A stretch of 64,000 bases of DNA from an uncultured Robinsoniella sp. GTDB lineage: Bacteria; Bacillota; Clostridia; Lachnospirales; Lachnospiraceae. Location of the stretch: positions 1 through 64,000 of the forward strand of contig UQGG01000020.1 of the NCBI GenBank assembly GCA_900540475.1, given 5' to 3'. Below the pieces are notes generated by a model, which did no database searches, was not told where the DNA came from, and saw only the letters and a program-made list of their open reading frames with translations. The translations under genes and the position numbers were made by a program. This document shows positions 24,906 through 34,700 of this stretch, in pieces. Each line of letters starts with the position of its first letter. Position 1 is the stretch's first letter.

Positions 24906-25853
24906 ATGGGTCAGTTTGAGGTTTTAACCAGCGGATATGTGAGTATGGATCATATCATTAAAATCGCTTCGCCGGCGACAATTGGCTGCACATCCCTGGT
25001 GACTAATAAAAATAATGTACAGATCTATTATGGCGGGTGCTCCGTTAACATTGCATATGGGCTAAACCGCCTGGGGGTCAATACGCTGCCTGTATTAAGA
25101 GTAGGCGGGGATTATGAAGCAAATGGTTTTAAACATTTCCTGGAAGCTGGCAATGTTCCGCTTGAAGGGATTCGTGTGATAGAAGAAGAGGCTACCTCAG
25201 TTTGTTATTTATTGCAGGATAATAATAATGACCATATTACGATTTTTTATCCCGGTGCCATGGACAGCAAGTATGCCGCACCCATGGATGGCAGCTTATT
25301 TGAGGGAGCCAGACTGGGTGTCATTACGGTTGCGGCAAGGGAAGATAATGAGGAATTCTACCGGCAGTGTATGGAACATGAGGTGCCTGTGGTATTTGGC
25401 ATGAAAGACGATTTCGATGCATTTCCGGAAGCATTTCTAAAGACCCTTCTTACGGGAAGTAAAATTATTTTTACCAACGAAGTGGAACGGGAAATGATTG
25501 AGAAGATATATGGTTTTTCTGATATTACAAAACTGTTTGAAATCGGTAAGGCAGATGTAATTGTGACCACCATGGGTAAAGACGGAAGCATCTGCTATGA
25601 GAGAACTCCGGAAGGGATCTGCACCCGGAAAATCGGTATCTGTGAAGCTGAGCACATTGTAGATGCTACCGGTTCCGGGGACGCCTATATGGCGGGATTC
25701 CTCTATGGGTATTTAAGAGGAATGGAGAGTGTGGAGTGCTGCAGACTTGGCAGCGTGCTTTCCTGGTTTGTACTGCAGGCGGAAGGGTGTTGTACGAATA
25801 TGCCTGAGGAAGAACAGTTTCTGGAAAAGTATCGGGAGATTCGGGAATGTTAG
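24906..25853 (+). CDS. PfkB-family sugar or nucleoside kinase
   Basis: A 315-residue ribokinase-type kinase. The substrate-side motif is GGCSVNIAYGLNRLGV (about residue 40) and the signature with catalytic Asp is DATGSGDAYMAGFLYG (about residue 253). Length and motif order fit PfkB enzymes acting on ribose, nucleosides, or pseudouridine. It sits between the cysteine hydrolase and the phosphorylase; GGGGAG precedes its ATG. It may phosphorylate the freed sugar or the imported nucleoside. The exact substrate cannot be read from the sequence. The 82-bp gap after it is AT-rich. Confidence 0.87.
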   Translation: MGQFEVLTSGYVSMDHIIKIASPATIGCTSLVTNKNNVQIYYGGCSVNIAYGLNRLGVNTLPVLRVGGDYEANGFKHFLEAGNVPLEGIRVIEEEATSVCYLLQDNNNDHITIFYPGAMDSKYAAPMDGSLFEGARLGVITVAAREDNEEFYRQCMEHEVPVVFGMKDDFDAFPEAFLKTLLTGSKIIFTNEVEREMIEKIYGFSDITKLFEIGKADVIVTTMGKDGSICYERTPEGICTRKIGICEAEHIVDATGSGDAYMAGFLYGYLRGMESVECCRLGSVLSWFVLQAEGCCTNMPEEEQFLEKYREIREC

Positions 25854-25935
25854 GAGCTTTAAGAATATGAAGAGCATAATTAGGAAATTAGAATATTAAG
25901 AGCATAATAAATGGATTTAGCAAAGGAGGTAGTCA

Positions 25936-26706
25936 ATGAGCACACTATACTTAGGAGCGGACCGTTCCAGTATTGCAAAATATGTATTGTTTTCCGGGGA
26001 TCCCTGGAGAGTGGATGTATTGAAACAATATTTGGAGGAACCGGTACATGTGGCATTCCAGAGGGAATTTAATACATACACAGGCATCTATAAGGGAGTT
26101 CCGGTAACGGTAACTTCTACCGGGATTGGAGCACCTTCAGCAGCAATTGCCCTGGAAGAAATGTATGAGGCTGGCATGGAAGTAGCAGTCCGAATGGGAA
26201 CCGTAATGGGACTGCAGGACGATTTGCTGGGGAAATTTATTATCCCCGTTGCGGCTATGAGGCGGGAGAGCACCAGCCTGACTTATGTAGAAGAGTCTTA
26301 TCCGGCTGTTGCGGATATTGAACTGGTCAATGCAATGAATGAAACAGTGACCCGGATGGGAGCAAAATATGTCAATGGCATCAACTGCACCATGGATGGT
26401 TTTTACAGTCAGATGCATGATTCCCGATTTTCCCTGGAAACAGGCAGAGATATGTCAGAAACCTTCCGGGAACTCAAAAAATTAAAAGTAACCGGTATTG
26501 ATATGGAGTCCTCCTGCCTGCTGACAGTTGGAAGACTTATGGGGGTTAAAACCTGCATTGTAACCATGACTACCGTATTAGAAAATTTAAAGGAGACATT
26601 GCAGGGACAGGACAGAAAGGATGCGGAGGATCTGCTTTGTAGAACCGTACTGGAAGGGATTTACCAGTATGATCAGAATCAGAAAAGAAATTCGCAGAAT
26701 GGATGA
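25936..26706 (+). CDS. Nucleoside phosphorylase (uridine/purine phosphorylase family)
   Basis: 256 residues of the hexameric PNP/UDP superfamily. Phosphate-binding segment FSGDPWRVD (about residue 16), TSTGIGAPSAAIALEE (about residue 65), RMGTVMG (about residue 93) and the nucleoside-binding IDMESSCLLT (about residue 193) are all present. It splits a nucleoside with phosphate to base and ribose-1-phosphate. RMGTVMG replaces the usual RxGT(C/A)G triad, so the base pocket may be altered. AAAGGAGG precedes the ATG. Confidence 0.88.
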   Translation: MSTLYLGADRSSIAKYVLFSGDPWRVDVLKQYLEEPVHVAFQREFNTYTGIYKGVPVTVTSTGIGAPSAAIALEEMYEAGMEVAVRMGTVMGLQDDLLGKFIIPVAAMRRESTSLTYVEESYPAVADIELVNAMNETVTRMGAKYVNGINCTMDGFYSQMHDSRFSLETGRDMSETFRELKKLKVTGIDMESSCLLTVGRLMGVKTCIVTMTTVLENLKETLQGQDRKDAEDLLCRTVLEGIYQYDQNQKRNSQNG

Positions 26707-26905
26707 TAAAGAAAAGTAAATTAAGAATGAAACATAAAGATAAGAAATTAAGCATGGGTGATCAGAAAAGAAATTAAGAATGAAAGATAAAAAAAATAAA
26801 TTTATGCATGAATGATATAAAAGAAATTAAGCATGAAAAATAAAAAAAGAAATTAAGAATGAAACATAAAGAAAATAAATTTGAGCATGAATGATTAAGA
26901 AAGGA
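26707..26905 (+). repeat. A-rich imperfect tandem repeats between the phosphorylase and BtpA-like genes
   Basis: Variants of GAAATTAAG(A/C)ATGAAA..ATAAA recur at least six times, including two long related copies with AAATTTATGCATGAATGATA and AAATTTGAGCATGAATGATT. The sequence looks like slippage-expanded non-coding DNA; no reading frame persists. Confidence 0.55.
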
Positions 26906-26915
26906 AGTTTGCAGA

Positions 26916-27713
26916 ATGAATAATAAACAGATATTTACAACCAGTACAAAGACAGTAATCGGCATGGTCCACTGCCTTCCCCTTCCCGGTACAGCAGGAT
27001 TTGACGGTGATTACCAACAGATTTTAAGACGTGCCGTAGAAGATGCAGTGACTTTGGAAAAAGCAGGTGTGGATGCCGTGATTGTGGAAAATATGGGCGA
27101 TACTCCATTTAGTGCATTGCTGAATACCGCACAGATTGCAGCATTATCGGCCGCAGCAATAGAAGTGCGCAGAGCAGTTAAAATTCCAATTGGTATTGAT
27201 GCAGCTTTTAATGACTGCAAGGCGTCCCTCGCCATTGCAGGTATCGCAGGTGCAGATTTTGTACGGGTTCCGGTGTTTGTGGATACGGTAGTGTTTACGG
27301 ATGGATATATTATGCCTTGTGCAAAAGAATGCATGGAATACAGAAAACAGCTGAACTTGTCTCATGTGAAGATTCTGGCAGATGTTCAGGTAAAACATGC
27401 TCATATGCTGCTTCCGCATATTGCGGTGGAGCAGTCTGCAAAAGAGGCAGCCGCTAACGGGGCAGATGCAATTATTGTAACAGGCAGTGAAATTGGAGTG
27501 GAAACACCGATTGATATGATCGCCCGTGTGAAAAAAGCAGTCTCACTTCCGGTTTTTGCAGGAAGCGGAGTAAATGCTTCTAATATCAGTGAACAGATGC
27601 AGACGGCAGATGGCGCAATCATCGGTTCCAGCCTGAAAAAAGGCGGAATTCTTACGAATCCCATCGATTATGACCTTGTGCGGGAAGTGATTGAAGGGTT
27701 AGAGCGTGCCTAG
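26916..27713 (+). CDS. BtpA/SgcQ-family TIM-barrel protein
   Basis: A 265-residue protein of the BtpA family. Motifs: VIGMVHCLPLPGTAGFDG at the N-terminus, VDAVIVENMGDTPF, FVRVPVFVDTVVFTDGY, and the C-terminal phosphate-binding loops ADAIIVTGSEIG and PVFAGSGVNASN. The last pair is the classic phosphate gripper of TIM barrels acting on phosphorylated substrates. BtpA itself was linked to photosystem I biogenesis in cyanobacteria. SgcQ-like relatives lie in sugar operons, and a general reaction is not established. Here it may be a lyase or epimerase on a phosphosugar made by the kinase or phosphorylase. A dispersed repeat begins 28 bp after its stop. Confidence 0.82.
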   Translation: MNNKQIFTTSTKTVIGMVHCLPLPGTAGFDGDYQQILRRAVEDAVTLEKAGVDAVIVENMGDTPFSALLNTAQIAALSAAAIEVRRAVKIPIGIDAAFNDCKASLAIAGIAGADFVRVPVFVDTVVFTDGYIMPCAKECMEYRKQLNLSHVKILADVQVKHAHMLLPHIAVEQSAKEAAANGADAIIVTGSEIGVETPIDMIARVKKAVSLPVFAGSGVNASNISEQMQTADGAIIGSSLKKGGILTNPIDYDLVREVIEGLERA

Positions 27714-27741
27714 AAATACATTCACGCCATTTGTAAGCTCT

Positions 27742-27903
27742 AGAGCGTGTTTGAAAATTCATTCCTGTCATCTGCACACCCCACTTTGCGGCATATTTGC
27801 CCCGAATTCAGGTTACATAGCCCGCTATGCGCCCTTCATCCGGGACAAATCTCCCACAAACTGGGACGCACAGCTGCCAGAAAGCAATTTTAAAACACGC
27901 TCT
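27742..27903 (+). repeat. Dispersed ~160-bp palindromic-end element, best-preserved copy
   Basis: 162 bp, AGAGCGTGTTTGAAAATTC...CAATTTTAAAACACGCTCT, with 18-bp ends that pair at all but one position. It is flanked by TA/TA (27741-27742 and 27903-27904, counting the terminal base). Inside are GAATTCAGGTTACATAGCCC and GCTATGCGCCCTTCAT. The remaining 27904-28041 gap includes a possible 33-codon frame (27919-28020) of no recognised family. Confidence 0.8.
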
Positions 27904-28041
27904 AGAGCGTGTTTGCAGAATGAATACGTCAATTTTAGTCCTACAATTAACTGGAAAAACATTTGTGGAAAAAACAAAAGATGAAGAGATAGAGATCAAA
28001 CAAAATTTTATCAACAAGTAGAAAAGTGAGGTATTGGAAAT

Positions 28042-29190
28042 ATGATGAGACCTATGAAATTAGCCGGTAGCCAGCTCCTGTTTGGAGAGGGCTGTCTGGA
28101 ACATATCAAAACGCTGGCATATAAAAGAGTTACGATCGTGCTTGGAGGCTCCAGTATGCAGAAAAGCGGAATGCTGGACAAGGTAAAAGGATTATTTGAG
28201 GAGAACGGGGCAGTTGTTTCCGTTGTGGAAGGTGTTGAGCCGGATCCGACCTTTGCCACCGTGTTAAGGGGCGCAAAAGAAATGCAGGCTGCAGAGCCGG
28301 ATCTGATTGTAGCGCTGGGAGGAGGCTCCGTTATGGATGCAGCCAAAACCATGTGGATTTATTATGAAAATCCCCAGCTTCAGAAACTGGAAGACGTATT
28401 GCCGCCAAATCCATTTCCAAAGCTCAGGATAAAAGCACATTTTTGCTGCATTCCATCTACTGCCGGCACAGCCAGTGAGGTTTCCCGTTCTGTTGTAATC
28501 TCCGATAACGAAACCGGAATGAAACATGGATTAGGAAATATGGAAATGATGCCGGACATTGCAATCTGTGATCCGGTGGTGACTGTTTCCATGCCGCCGC
28601 GTATAACGGCAGAGACAGGGATGGATGCCCTGACCCATGCGGTTGAAGCATTGGCATCTACCAGGGCAAATTATATCGGGGATGTTCTCGCCACCCAGGC
28701 AGCATTGGATATTATCAAATATTTACCCCAGGCATATGAAAATGGCAAGGATCTGTCAGTCCGGGAAAAGATGCTAAATGCCTCTATGGCAGCAGGCATT
28801 GCATTTACAAACGTTTCCCTTGGCATCGTACATTCTATGGCACATACCCTGGGAGGATTCTTTCACATACCGCACGGACTGGGAGATGCGATGCTTTTAC
28901 CCTATGTGATCCGGTTCAACAGCCAGGATGAAAGAGCAGAAAAGATTTACAAAGACCTTGCACAAAAAGCAGGGGGAGAAAATCTGGCGGATATGATTGC
29001 AAAGCTTAATGAACAGCTTCATATTCCGGTATGTTTCCGGGAAATTATTGAGGACGAGGAAAAGTTCAACAGCCTGTTAGATGAAATGGCAAAGACCGCA
29101 ATGGAAGATGGCTGTACCAAAACCAATCCCGTCATCCCGTCATTAGAACAGTTTGTGGAATTATTTAAAAAGGCATATAAAGGAGAATAG
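28042..29190 (+). CDS. Iron-type (group III) alcohol dehydrogenase
   Basis: A 382-residue NAD(P)- and divalent-metal-dependent dehydrogenase. GGGSVMDAAKT (about residue 93) binds the nucleotide. PSTAGTASEVSRS is conserved in the family. Metal ligands are the Asp of ICDP (about residue 178), His of DALTHAVEA (about 197), and two His in HSMAHTLGGFFHIPHG (about 263-277). It probably interconverts an aldehyde or ketone with an alcohol, for example an aldehyde released by the lyase encoded next. The following gene starts 4 bp after its stop. Confidence 0.9.
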   Translation: MMRPMKLAGSQLLFGEGCLEHIKTLAYKRVTIVLGGSSMQKSGMLDKVKGLFEENGAVVSVVEGVEPDPTFATVLRGAKEMQAAEPDLIVALGGGSVMDAAKTMWIYYENPQLQKLEDVLPPNPFPKLRIKAHFCCIPSTAGTASEVSRSVVISDNETGMKHGLGNMEMMPDIAICDPVVTVSMPPRITAETGMDALTHAVEALASTRANYIGDVLATQAALDIIKYLPQAYENGKDLSVREKMLNASMAAGIAFTNVSLGIVHSMAHTLGGFFHIPHGLGDAMLLPYVIRFNSQDERAEKIYKDLAQKAGGENLADMIAKLNEQLHIPVCFREIIEDEEKFNSLLDEMAKTAMEDGCTKTNPVIPSLEQFVELFKKAYKGE

Positions 29191-29194
29191 AGTT

Positions 29195-29908
29195 ATGGAA
29201 ATAATTTGTTACTTATCAAACGGTTACCCAACATTGGAACACAGCTATGAAATGGCAATTGAATACGCAGATGCCGGATGCGGCATGATTGAAATAGATT
29301 TTCCGTCCAGAGATCCTTATCTGGAAGGTGATTACATAGCAGGCAGAATGGCAAAGGCTCTGGAAGTATGCGACGACTATGATAAATATATGGACAGCAT
29401 TATTGCAGTGCAAAAAAGGCTTCCGGATGTCCAGCTCCTGGTATTGGCATATGAAAATACCGTAGAGGAAATTGGTGCTGATAAATTCATTCGTTTCTGT
29501 CTGGACAACAATTTAAAAGATATTCTGCTGGTAGGCCTGAAGGACAATGTTATTAAAGATAGATTTATGGAGGCGGGGCTGAGGGTATCCTGCTACGTTC
29601 AATACCATATGCTGTCGGAAGAAATAGAGATGGCTAAAAAGTCAAATGGATTCGTCTATATGCAGGCGAAACCCACCGGAAACAGTAACCCGCAATACCC
29701 CTTACTCTCTGATTGTATCGCCCACCTTCGTGCCTGTGGAATAGAGCGTCCGATCTACTGTGGTGTAGGCGTACATGCGCCGGAAGACGTGAAGATGGTA
29801 AAAGAAGCAGGCGGTGATGCGGCATTTGTAGGAAGTACGATTTTAAAACTTCATGAAGACATTCCTGCAATGAAAGAAATGATTGGGAAGTTTGCGGCGC
29901 AGTGTTAA
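29195..29908 (+). CDS. TrpA-like TIM-barrel lyase, no TrpB partner
   Basis: 238 residues from the ATG at 29195, nine bases after AGGAG. It resembles tryptophan synthase alpha: YLSNGYPTLEHSYEMAIEYA, MIEIDFPSRDPYLEGD and the C-terminal phosphate loop GVGVHAPEDVKMVKEAGGDA then FVGSTILK. In TrpA the pair Glu49/Asp60 performs the retro-aldol cleavage of indole-3-glycerol phosphate. Glu33 here matches Glu49, but the ungapped match to Asp60 is Glu44. No trpB or other trp gene is near, and usual TrpA is about 265 residues. In this cluster it is more likely a lyase on another C-linked sugar-phosphate than a tryptophan enzyme. Confidence 0.78.
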   Translation: MEIICYLSNGYPTLEHSYEMAIEYADAGCGMIEIDFPSRDPYLEGDYIAGRMAKALEVCDDYDKYMDSIIAVQKRLPDVQLLVLAYENTVEEIGADKFIRFCLDNNLKDILLVGLKDNVIKDRFMEAGLRVSCYVQYHMLSEEIEMAKKSNGFVYMQAKPTGNSNPQYPLLSDCIAHLRACGIERPIYCGVGVHAPEDVKMVKEAGGDAAFVGSTILKLHEDIPAMKEMIGKFAAQC

Positions 29909-29978
29909 CCATGCGTTAACGATGTTCGTGTAAAATGGTAAATGAATCATACAGGACACAGGACGAAGGAGAAAAATT

Positions 29979-30449
29979 ATGAAACAGGAAGGCATTGCCC
30001 GGAGCATTTCGATCATTACTCTGGGAGTAGAAGATGTAGAGCGTTCGATTGCATTTTATGAAGCACTGGGATGGGAGCTTTCTCCGGATTCTGATCCGAA
30101 GATGTGCACCTTTATGCTCACCAGCAACATCGTATTAGGATTAGTTCCCTATGATTTCCTGGCAAAAGATGCACAGCTTCCCGTGTCGCCCAAGAAACCA
30201 TATAATGGGTTCACACTGGCGATAAACGGCGCAGATCAACAAGAAGTTGATGAATTGTTTGCCAAAGCAATAAAAGCAGGAGGAAGTTCCCACCAGGTAC
30301 CCCAGTGGAAAGATTGGGGAGGCTATGACGGATATTCCGGTTATTTCCTGGACCCGGACGGCTATCCATGGGAAGTGGCTTATGCACCATTTTTGCGGCT
30401 TTCGGATGATAGGAGACTGTTGCCGAAGACGAAGGGAGAGGGGATTTAA
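29979..30449 (+). CDS. VOC-family (glyoxalase/bleomycin-resistance fold) protein
   Basis: 156 residues with two beta-alpha-beta-beta-beta modules: ISIITLGVEDVERSIAFYEA at the start and GYSGYFLDPDGYPWEVAY in the second half. Possible metal ligands are few: no His occupies the first strand, and Glu in WEVAY is the only classical one. It could be a binding protein rather than a metal enzyme. GAAGGAG precedes the ATG. It follows the TrpA-like gene by 70 bp, including a GTTAAC-catgc-GTTAAC inverted pair, and may be transcribed with it. Confidence 0.75.
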   Translation: MKQEGIARSISIITLGVEDVERSIAFYEALGWELSPDSDPKMCTFMLTSNIVLGLVPYDFLAKDAQLPVSPKKPYNGFTLAINGADQQEVDELFAKAIKAGGSSHQVPQWKDWGGYDGYSGYFLDPDGYPWEVAYAPFLRLSDDRRLLPKTKGEGI

Positions 30450-30560
30450 GGAGTGAAGGGGAGTATTGAAATGTAGCTAATTTCCACATGGGTATATAAT
30501 TTGGGCTGGTATTGCAATACTAAATATAACAGGGAATTGTATATTAAAAATAAAGGATTA

Positions 30561-30606
30561 TATATAGCACAGAATATACTGATTCATATATTCCGTGCTA
30601 TATTTC
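30561..30606 (+). terminator. Intrinsic terminator closing the nucleoside cluster
   Basis: ATATAGCAC-a-GAATAT pairs with ATATTC-c-GTGCTATAT around a short loop, followed by TTTCTCC. It lies after the VOC gene and before the next hydrolase. Confidence 0.65.
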
Positions 30607-30674
30607 TCCATATTTATTTGCTATAATAATAAATATTGTAAAACGGCAATCAAACTATGGAGGGCAATTATTGT

Positions 30675-31295
30675 ATGCAGAATATCTATCTTCACGGGCT
30701 TGGACAGAATTCATCTAGTTGGGACAAAACAATTACTTATTTTACAAAGCAAGATCATGTTTTGTGTCCGGAATTATTTTCTCTATGTACAGAAAGAAGG
30801 CTCACATATAAAAGCTTATACCAGGCTTTTTCGGCATATTGTGATAGTATTTCTGATCCGGTAAATATATGCGGGCTTTCATTAGGTGCGGTGCTGGCAC
30901 TAAACTATACCATCGATCACCCAGAAAAAGTAAAATCATTAATATTAATTGCAGCACAATATAAAATGCCAAAAACATTACTCAAATTTCAGAACATCGT
31001 TTTTAAGTTCATGCCAGAGTCCACTTTTAAAAACATGGGACTTAAAAAGAAAGAAGTAATTGAGCTGACAAATTCAATGACAGAATTAAATTTCACTGAT
31101 AGTCTGAAAGCTATAACCTGCCCTGTCTTAGTAGTTTGTGGCGCAAAAGATCATGCAAATATTAAATCTGCAAAGTACTTAGCGGAAAATATGAAAAAGG
31201 CTAAACTGCAAATAATAGGAAATTCCGGGCATGAGGTTAATATGGATGAACCAGAAAGACTGGGTAAGATCGTAGATAAATTTTTCAATAGATAG
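30675..31295 (+). CDS. Small alpha/beta hydrolase
   Basis: 206 residues from the ATG at 30675. The frame opens at 30657 but that ATG overlaps the ribosome site GGAGGG. Motifs: oxyanion HGLGQNSSSW, nucleophile GLSLGAVLAL (Ser near residue 73), acid GAKDHAN, base GNSGHEV near the C-terminus. A complete Ser-Asp-His set in a short fold typical of the BioH/MhpC-like group. Substrate unknown. It has no operon partner and sits between the catabolic cluster and CRISPR array 1. Confidence 0.8.
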   Translation: MQNIYLHGLGQNSSSWDKTITYFTKQDHVLCPELFSLCTERRLTYKSLYQAFSAYCDSISDPVNICGLSLGAVLALNYTIDHPEKVKSLILIAAQYKMPKTLLKFQNIVFKFMPESTFKNMGLKKKEVIELTNSMTELNFTDSLKAITCPVLVVCGAKDHANIKSAKYLAENMKKAKLQIIGNSGHEVNMDEPERLGKIVDKFFNR

Positions 31296-31717
31296 AAAAA
31301 TGCGTGGAGATATTATAGATAGCATTATAGGGAGTTATTATTTGGGGGGCGGTCCATATTTTGGACCGTGTTTTAATGTTGAATTTTATTAGGGAGGATG
31401 TCAATGGAATAATTTGAAAATTATGGGGGAGGCAGGGTTTTGGTACATTGAAGGAGAGCGGGGTATGTGGAATTGGCTTACTGGATGGTTTTTTAGATAT
31501 CTGTATTTTATGCAGCTAGGATACGGATGTACTTGAGCTTGATTTTACCAGGCGTGGAAAATTTATTTTGGGTATAAAGCCTTGAATTATATGGGGAAAA
31601 TAAGATTTGGATGAGGGAAAGTGAAATAGGATGAGATACTTGGTAAAAAATTAGAAAAGCCTTGATTTTGTGGGGGTTTTAGGATATAGTGGTTGAAAGA
31701 AGGTAGGAAATGCGTTG
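31296..31717 (+). promoter_or_regulatory. Leader of CRISPR array 1 with promoter
   Basis: TTGATT (31662-31667), 17 bp, TATAGT (31685-31690) would start transcription about 20 bp before the first repeat. The same TTGATTTT.TGGGGG...TATAGT arrangement and a GCGTTG junction occur in the array 2 leader. No gene is seen in this stretch. Confidence 0.7.
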
Positions 31718-34700
31718 GATTAATAGTAATATAGGATGTATTGAAACAAGGAATATACAGCAGCAATTAAAAATGCCAACAGATTAATAGTAATATAGGA
31801 TGTATTGAAACTCGGGAATACAACACCGAATACTATTGTTTTAAAGATTAATAGTAATATAGGATGTATTGAAACCTACAGAAGACGGAACAGAGATTGT
31901 ATCCAATGGATGATTAATAGTAATATAGGATGTATTGAAACAAGCATATCCGTGTCCTGGTTAGCAATAGGTGTTTGATTAATAGTAATATAGGATGTAT
32001 TGAAACATGCACAGGATTTTGGATTTAATCATGCAAACTGGATTAATAGTAATATAGGATGTATTGAAACCAGACATGCAGTCAGCATCAAGAACGGCTG
32101 TGGATGATTAATAGTAATATAGGATGTATTGAAACAAGTTAAAAAAGAAAAAGAAGAGTTGGACAGAAATAGATTAATAGTAATATAGGATGTATTGAAA
32201 CGTATGTGGAAAGAGGCTGTGCCGAGTTCGTAGAAGATTAATAGTAATATAGGATGTATTGAAACTCTCTGGTAGTAGAACTATATCCGGAAGAAACACC
32301 GATTAATAGTAATATAGGATGTATTGAAACTATCATCCACCTGGATCGAAAAACTTTCTTCGGGGATTAATAGTAATATAGGATGTATTGAAACAAAACG
32401 ATTGAAATAATGGCATAAAATGCATAAAAGATTAATAGTAATATAGGATGTATTGAAACATTTTCTTTAGGAGGCTGTAAAATGGATGCTTATAGATTAA
32501 TAGTAATATAGGATGTATTGAAACAATTAGCATAATTCCCAGTATTTATGCTGGCTAGGATTAATAGTAATATAGGATGTATTGAAACTCCAAATTCCCA
32601 CTGAATACACAACCAAGTTGTGGATTAATAGTAATATAGGATGTATTGAAACTGGACTGCCTCACTGTAATGAATAATGCGCAGATACGATTAATAGTAA
32701 TATAGGATGTATTGAAACCGAACACCAACTTGATATGATGGAAAGCCTTCTTTAGATTAATAGTAATATAGGATGTATTGAAACCGCTTATTCCTCCCAC
32801 ACGTTTTCTTCCATTTTGATTAATAGTAATATAGGATGTATTGAAACCCGGCATCAAATTCAACTTTTTCGAATTCTTTTGTGATTAATAGTAATATAGG
32901 ATGTATTGAAACGATCGTATTCTGCTTCTAAAGGAACTACATCACCTTCCGATTAATAGTAATATAGGATGTATTGAAACGTGGCGGGAGTGGAGAACGA
33001 ATTTGCGTTTCTGGTAGGATTAATAGTAATATAGGATGTATTGAAACAAAAACAGATATCACAATTAGAAACTACCTATGAGATTAATAGTAATATAGGA
33101 TGTATTGAAACGTAGCAAAAACAGCGAAAGAAGTGGAAGTAGACACGATTAATAGTAATATAGGATGTATTGAAACCTTAATTAACCAATTAAATCATAA
33201 CAAAAATCTGGATTAATAGTAATATAGGATGTATTGAAACGGAAGTTCGCATTCAACACTTTGTGTAAAGTCACGTGATTAATAGTAATATAGGATGTAT
33301 TGAAACCGTATGTGGATGATTCCACAAAGTACGTTCTACCGATTAATAGTAATATAGGATGTATTGAAACATTCTGTTTGCATCTGCGTAAAACCCTTCC
33401 TTTCCGATTAATAGTAATATAGGATGTATTGAAACGCAAAAGACGCTATGGGTGCCTATGGCACAACAAGAATAATAGTAATATAGGATGTATTGAAACT
33501 TAGGAGTGTGGTTTAATCACGGAAACAGTGATGGCGATTAATAGTAATATAGGATGTATTGAAACTATTGTTCCATCCCTGGAACCTACGGTTTAAAGTA
33601 TAGATTAATAGTAATATAGGATGTATTGAAACGGGCTTTAACTCCATCTATTCCGAGGTCTTCCCACAGATTAATAGTAATATAGGATGTATTGAAACTT
33701 AAATCCTGCGCGCCTTTGGAATTTTCCCCCTGCGATTAATAGTAATATAGGATGTATTGAAACAAAGGACTGCTTTAATGTTCTTGTGTTGCAACAAGAT
33801 TAATAGTAATATAGGATGTATTGAAACGGAACCATTTTCTTCTATGGAATACCGTTCTGCATTTGATTAATAGTAATATAGGATGTATTGAAACTTAAAT
33901 CCTGCGCGCCTTTGGAATTTTCCCCCTGGATTAATAGTAATATAGGATGTATTGAAACGACTGCCGAATGAAAACGGCTGACGGGGCGGAATAGATTAAT
34001 AGTAATATAGGATGTATTGAAACTTTAATACTTCCACATCCTGTTCAGTTGACCATTTTATATTAATAGTAATATAGGATGTATTGAAACCTGCTATTAA
34101 TGCAAATATAACTAATTTGTCCGGATTAATAGTAATATAGGATGTATTGAAACTTGAAAAACGGGAAGAAGCTGAAAGCTTCGGAGAAGATTAATAGTAA
34201 TATAGGATGTATTGAAACTCGACTGCCTCAGATACATCCACTCCCAATAAAGTAAGATTAATAGTAATATAGGATGTATTGAAACGAATGAACGCTCAGA
34301 GCTTGTAATTAAGCAAGGATAGATTAATAGTAATATAGGATGTATTGAAACTTAAGAACTGCAGTTCTATGATCGAGTGTTGTATGCGATTAATAGTAAT
34401 ATAGGATGTATTGAAACGACAACACGGACGTAGTTTCCTAGGGGGTTTACTGATTAATAGTAATATAGGATGTATTGAAACTGAAATATATTTTAATAAT
34501 CAGTGTTTAACGTTGGATTAATAGTAATATAGGATGTATTGAAACCGTTCATTTAACGTGTTCGGCAGTTCCACCAGAAAGATTAATAGTAATATAGGAT
34601 GTATTGAAACATTGTAATGTCCCTGTGATAAAGGTCCATAAGTGGATTAATAGTAATATAGGATGTATTGAAACAAATATAATTTACAGGCATATCCGTA

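Noticed and set aside
27706..28021. Several short frames after the BtpA-like gene
   Set aside because: They translate the dispersed element; only a 33-codon frame extends beyond it and it has no recognised family.
32561..33439. Minus-strand open frames repeating FNTSYITIN across the arrays (also 45317-45682, 46353-46965)
   Set aside because: They are translations of the CRISPR repeat, with no start or ribosome site; not genes.
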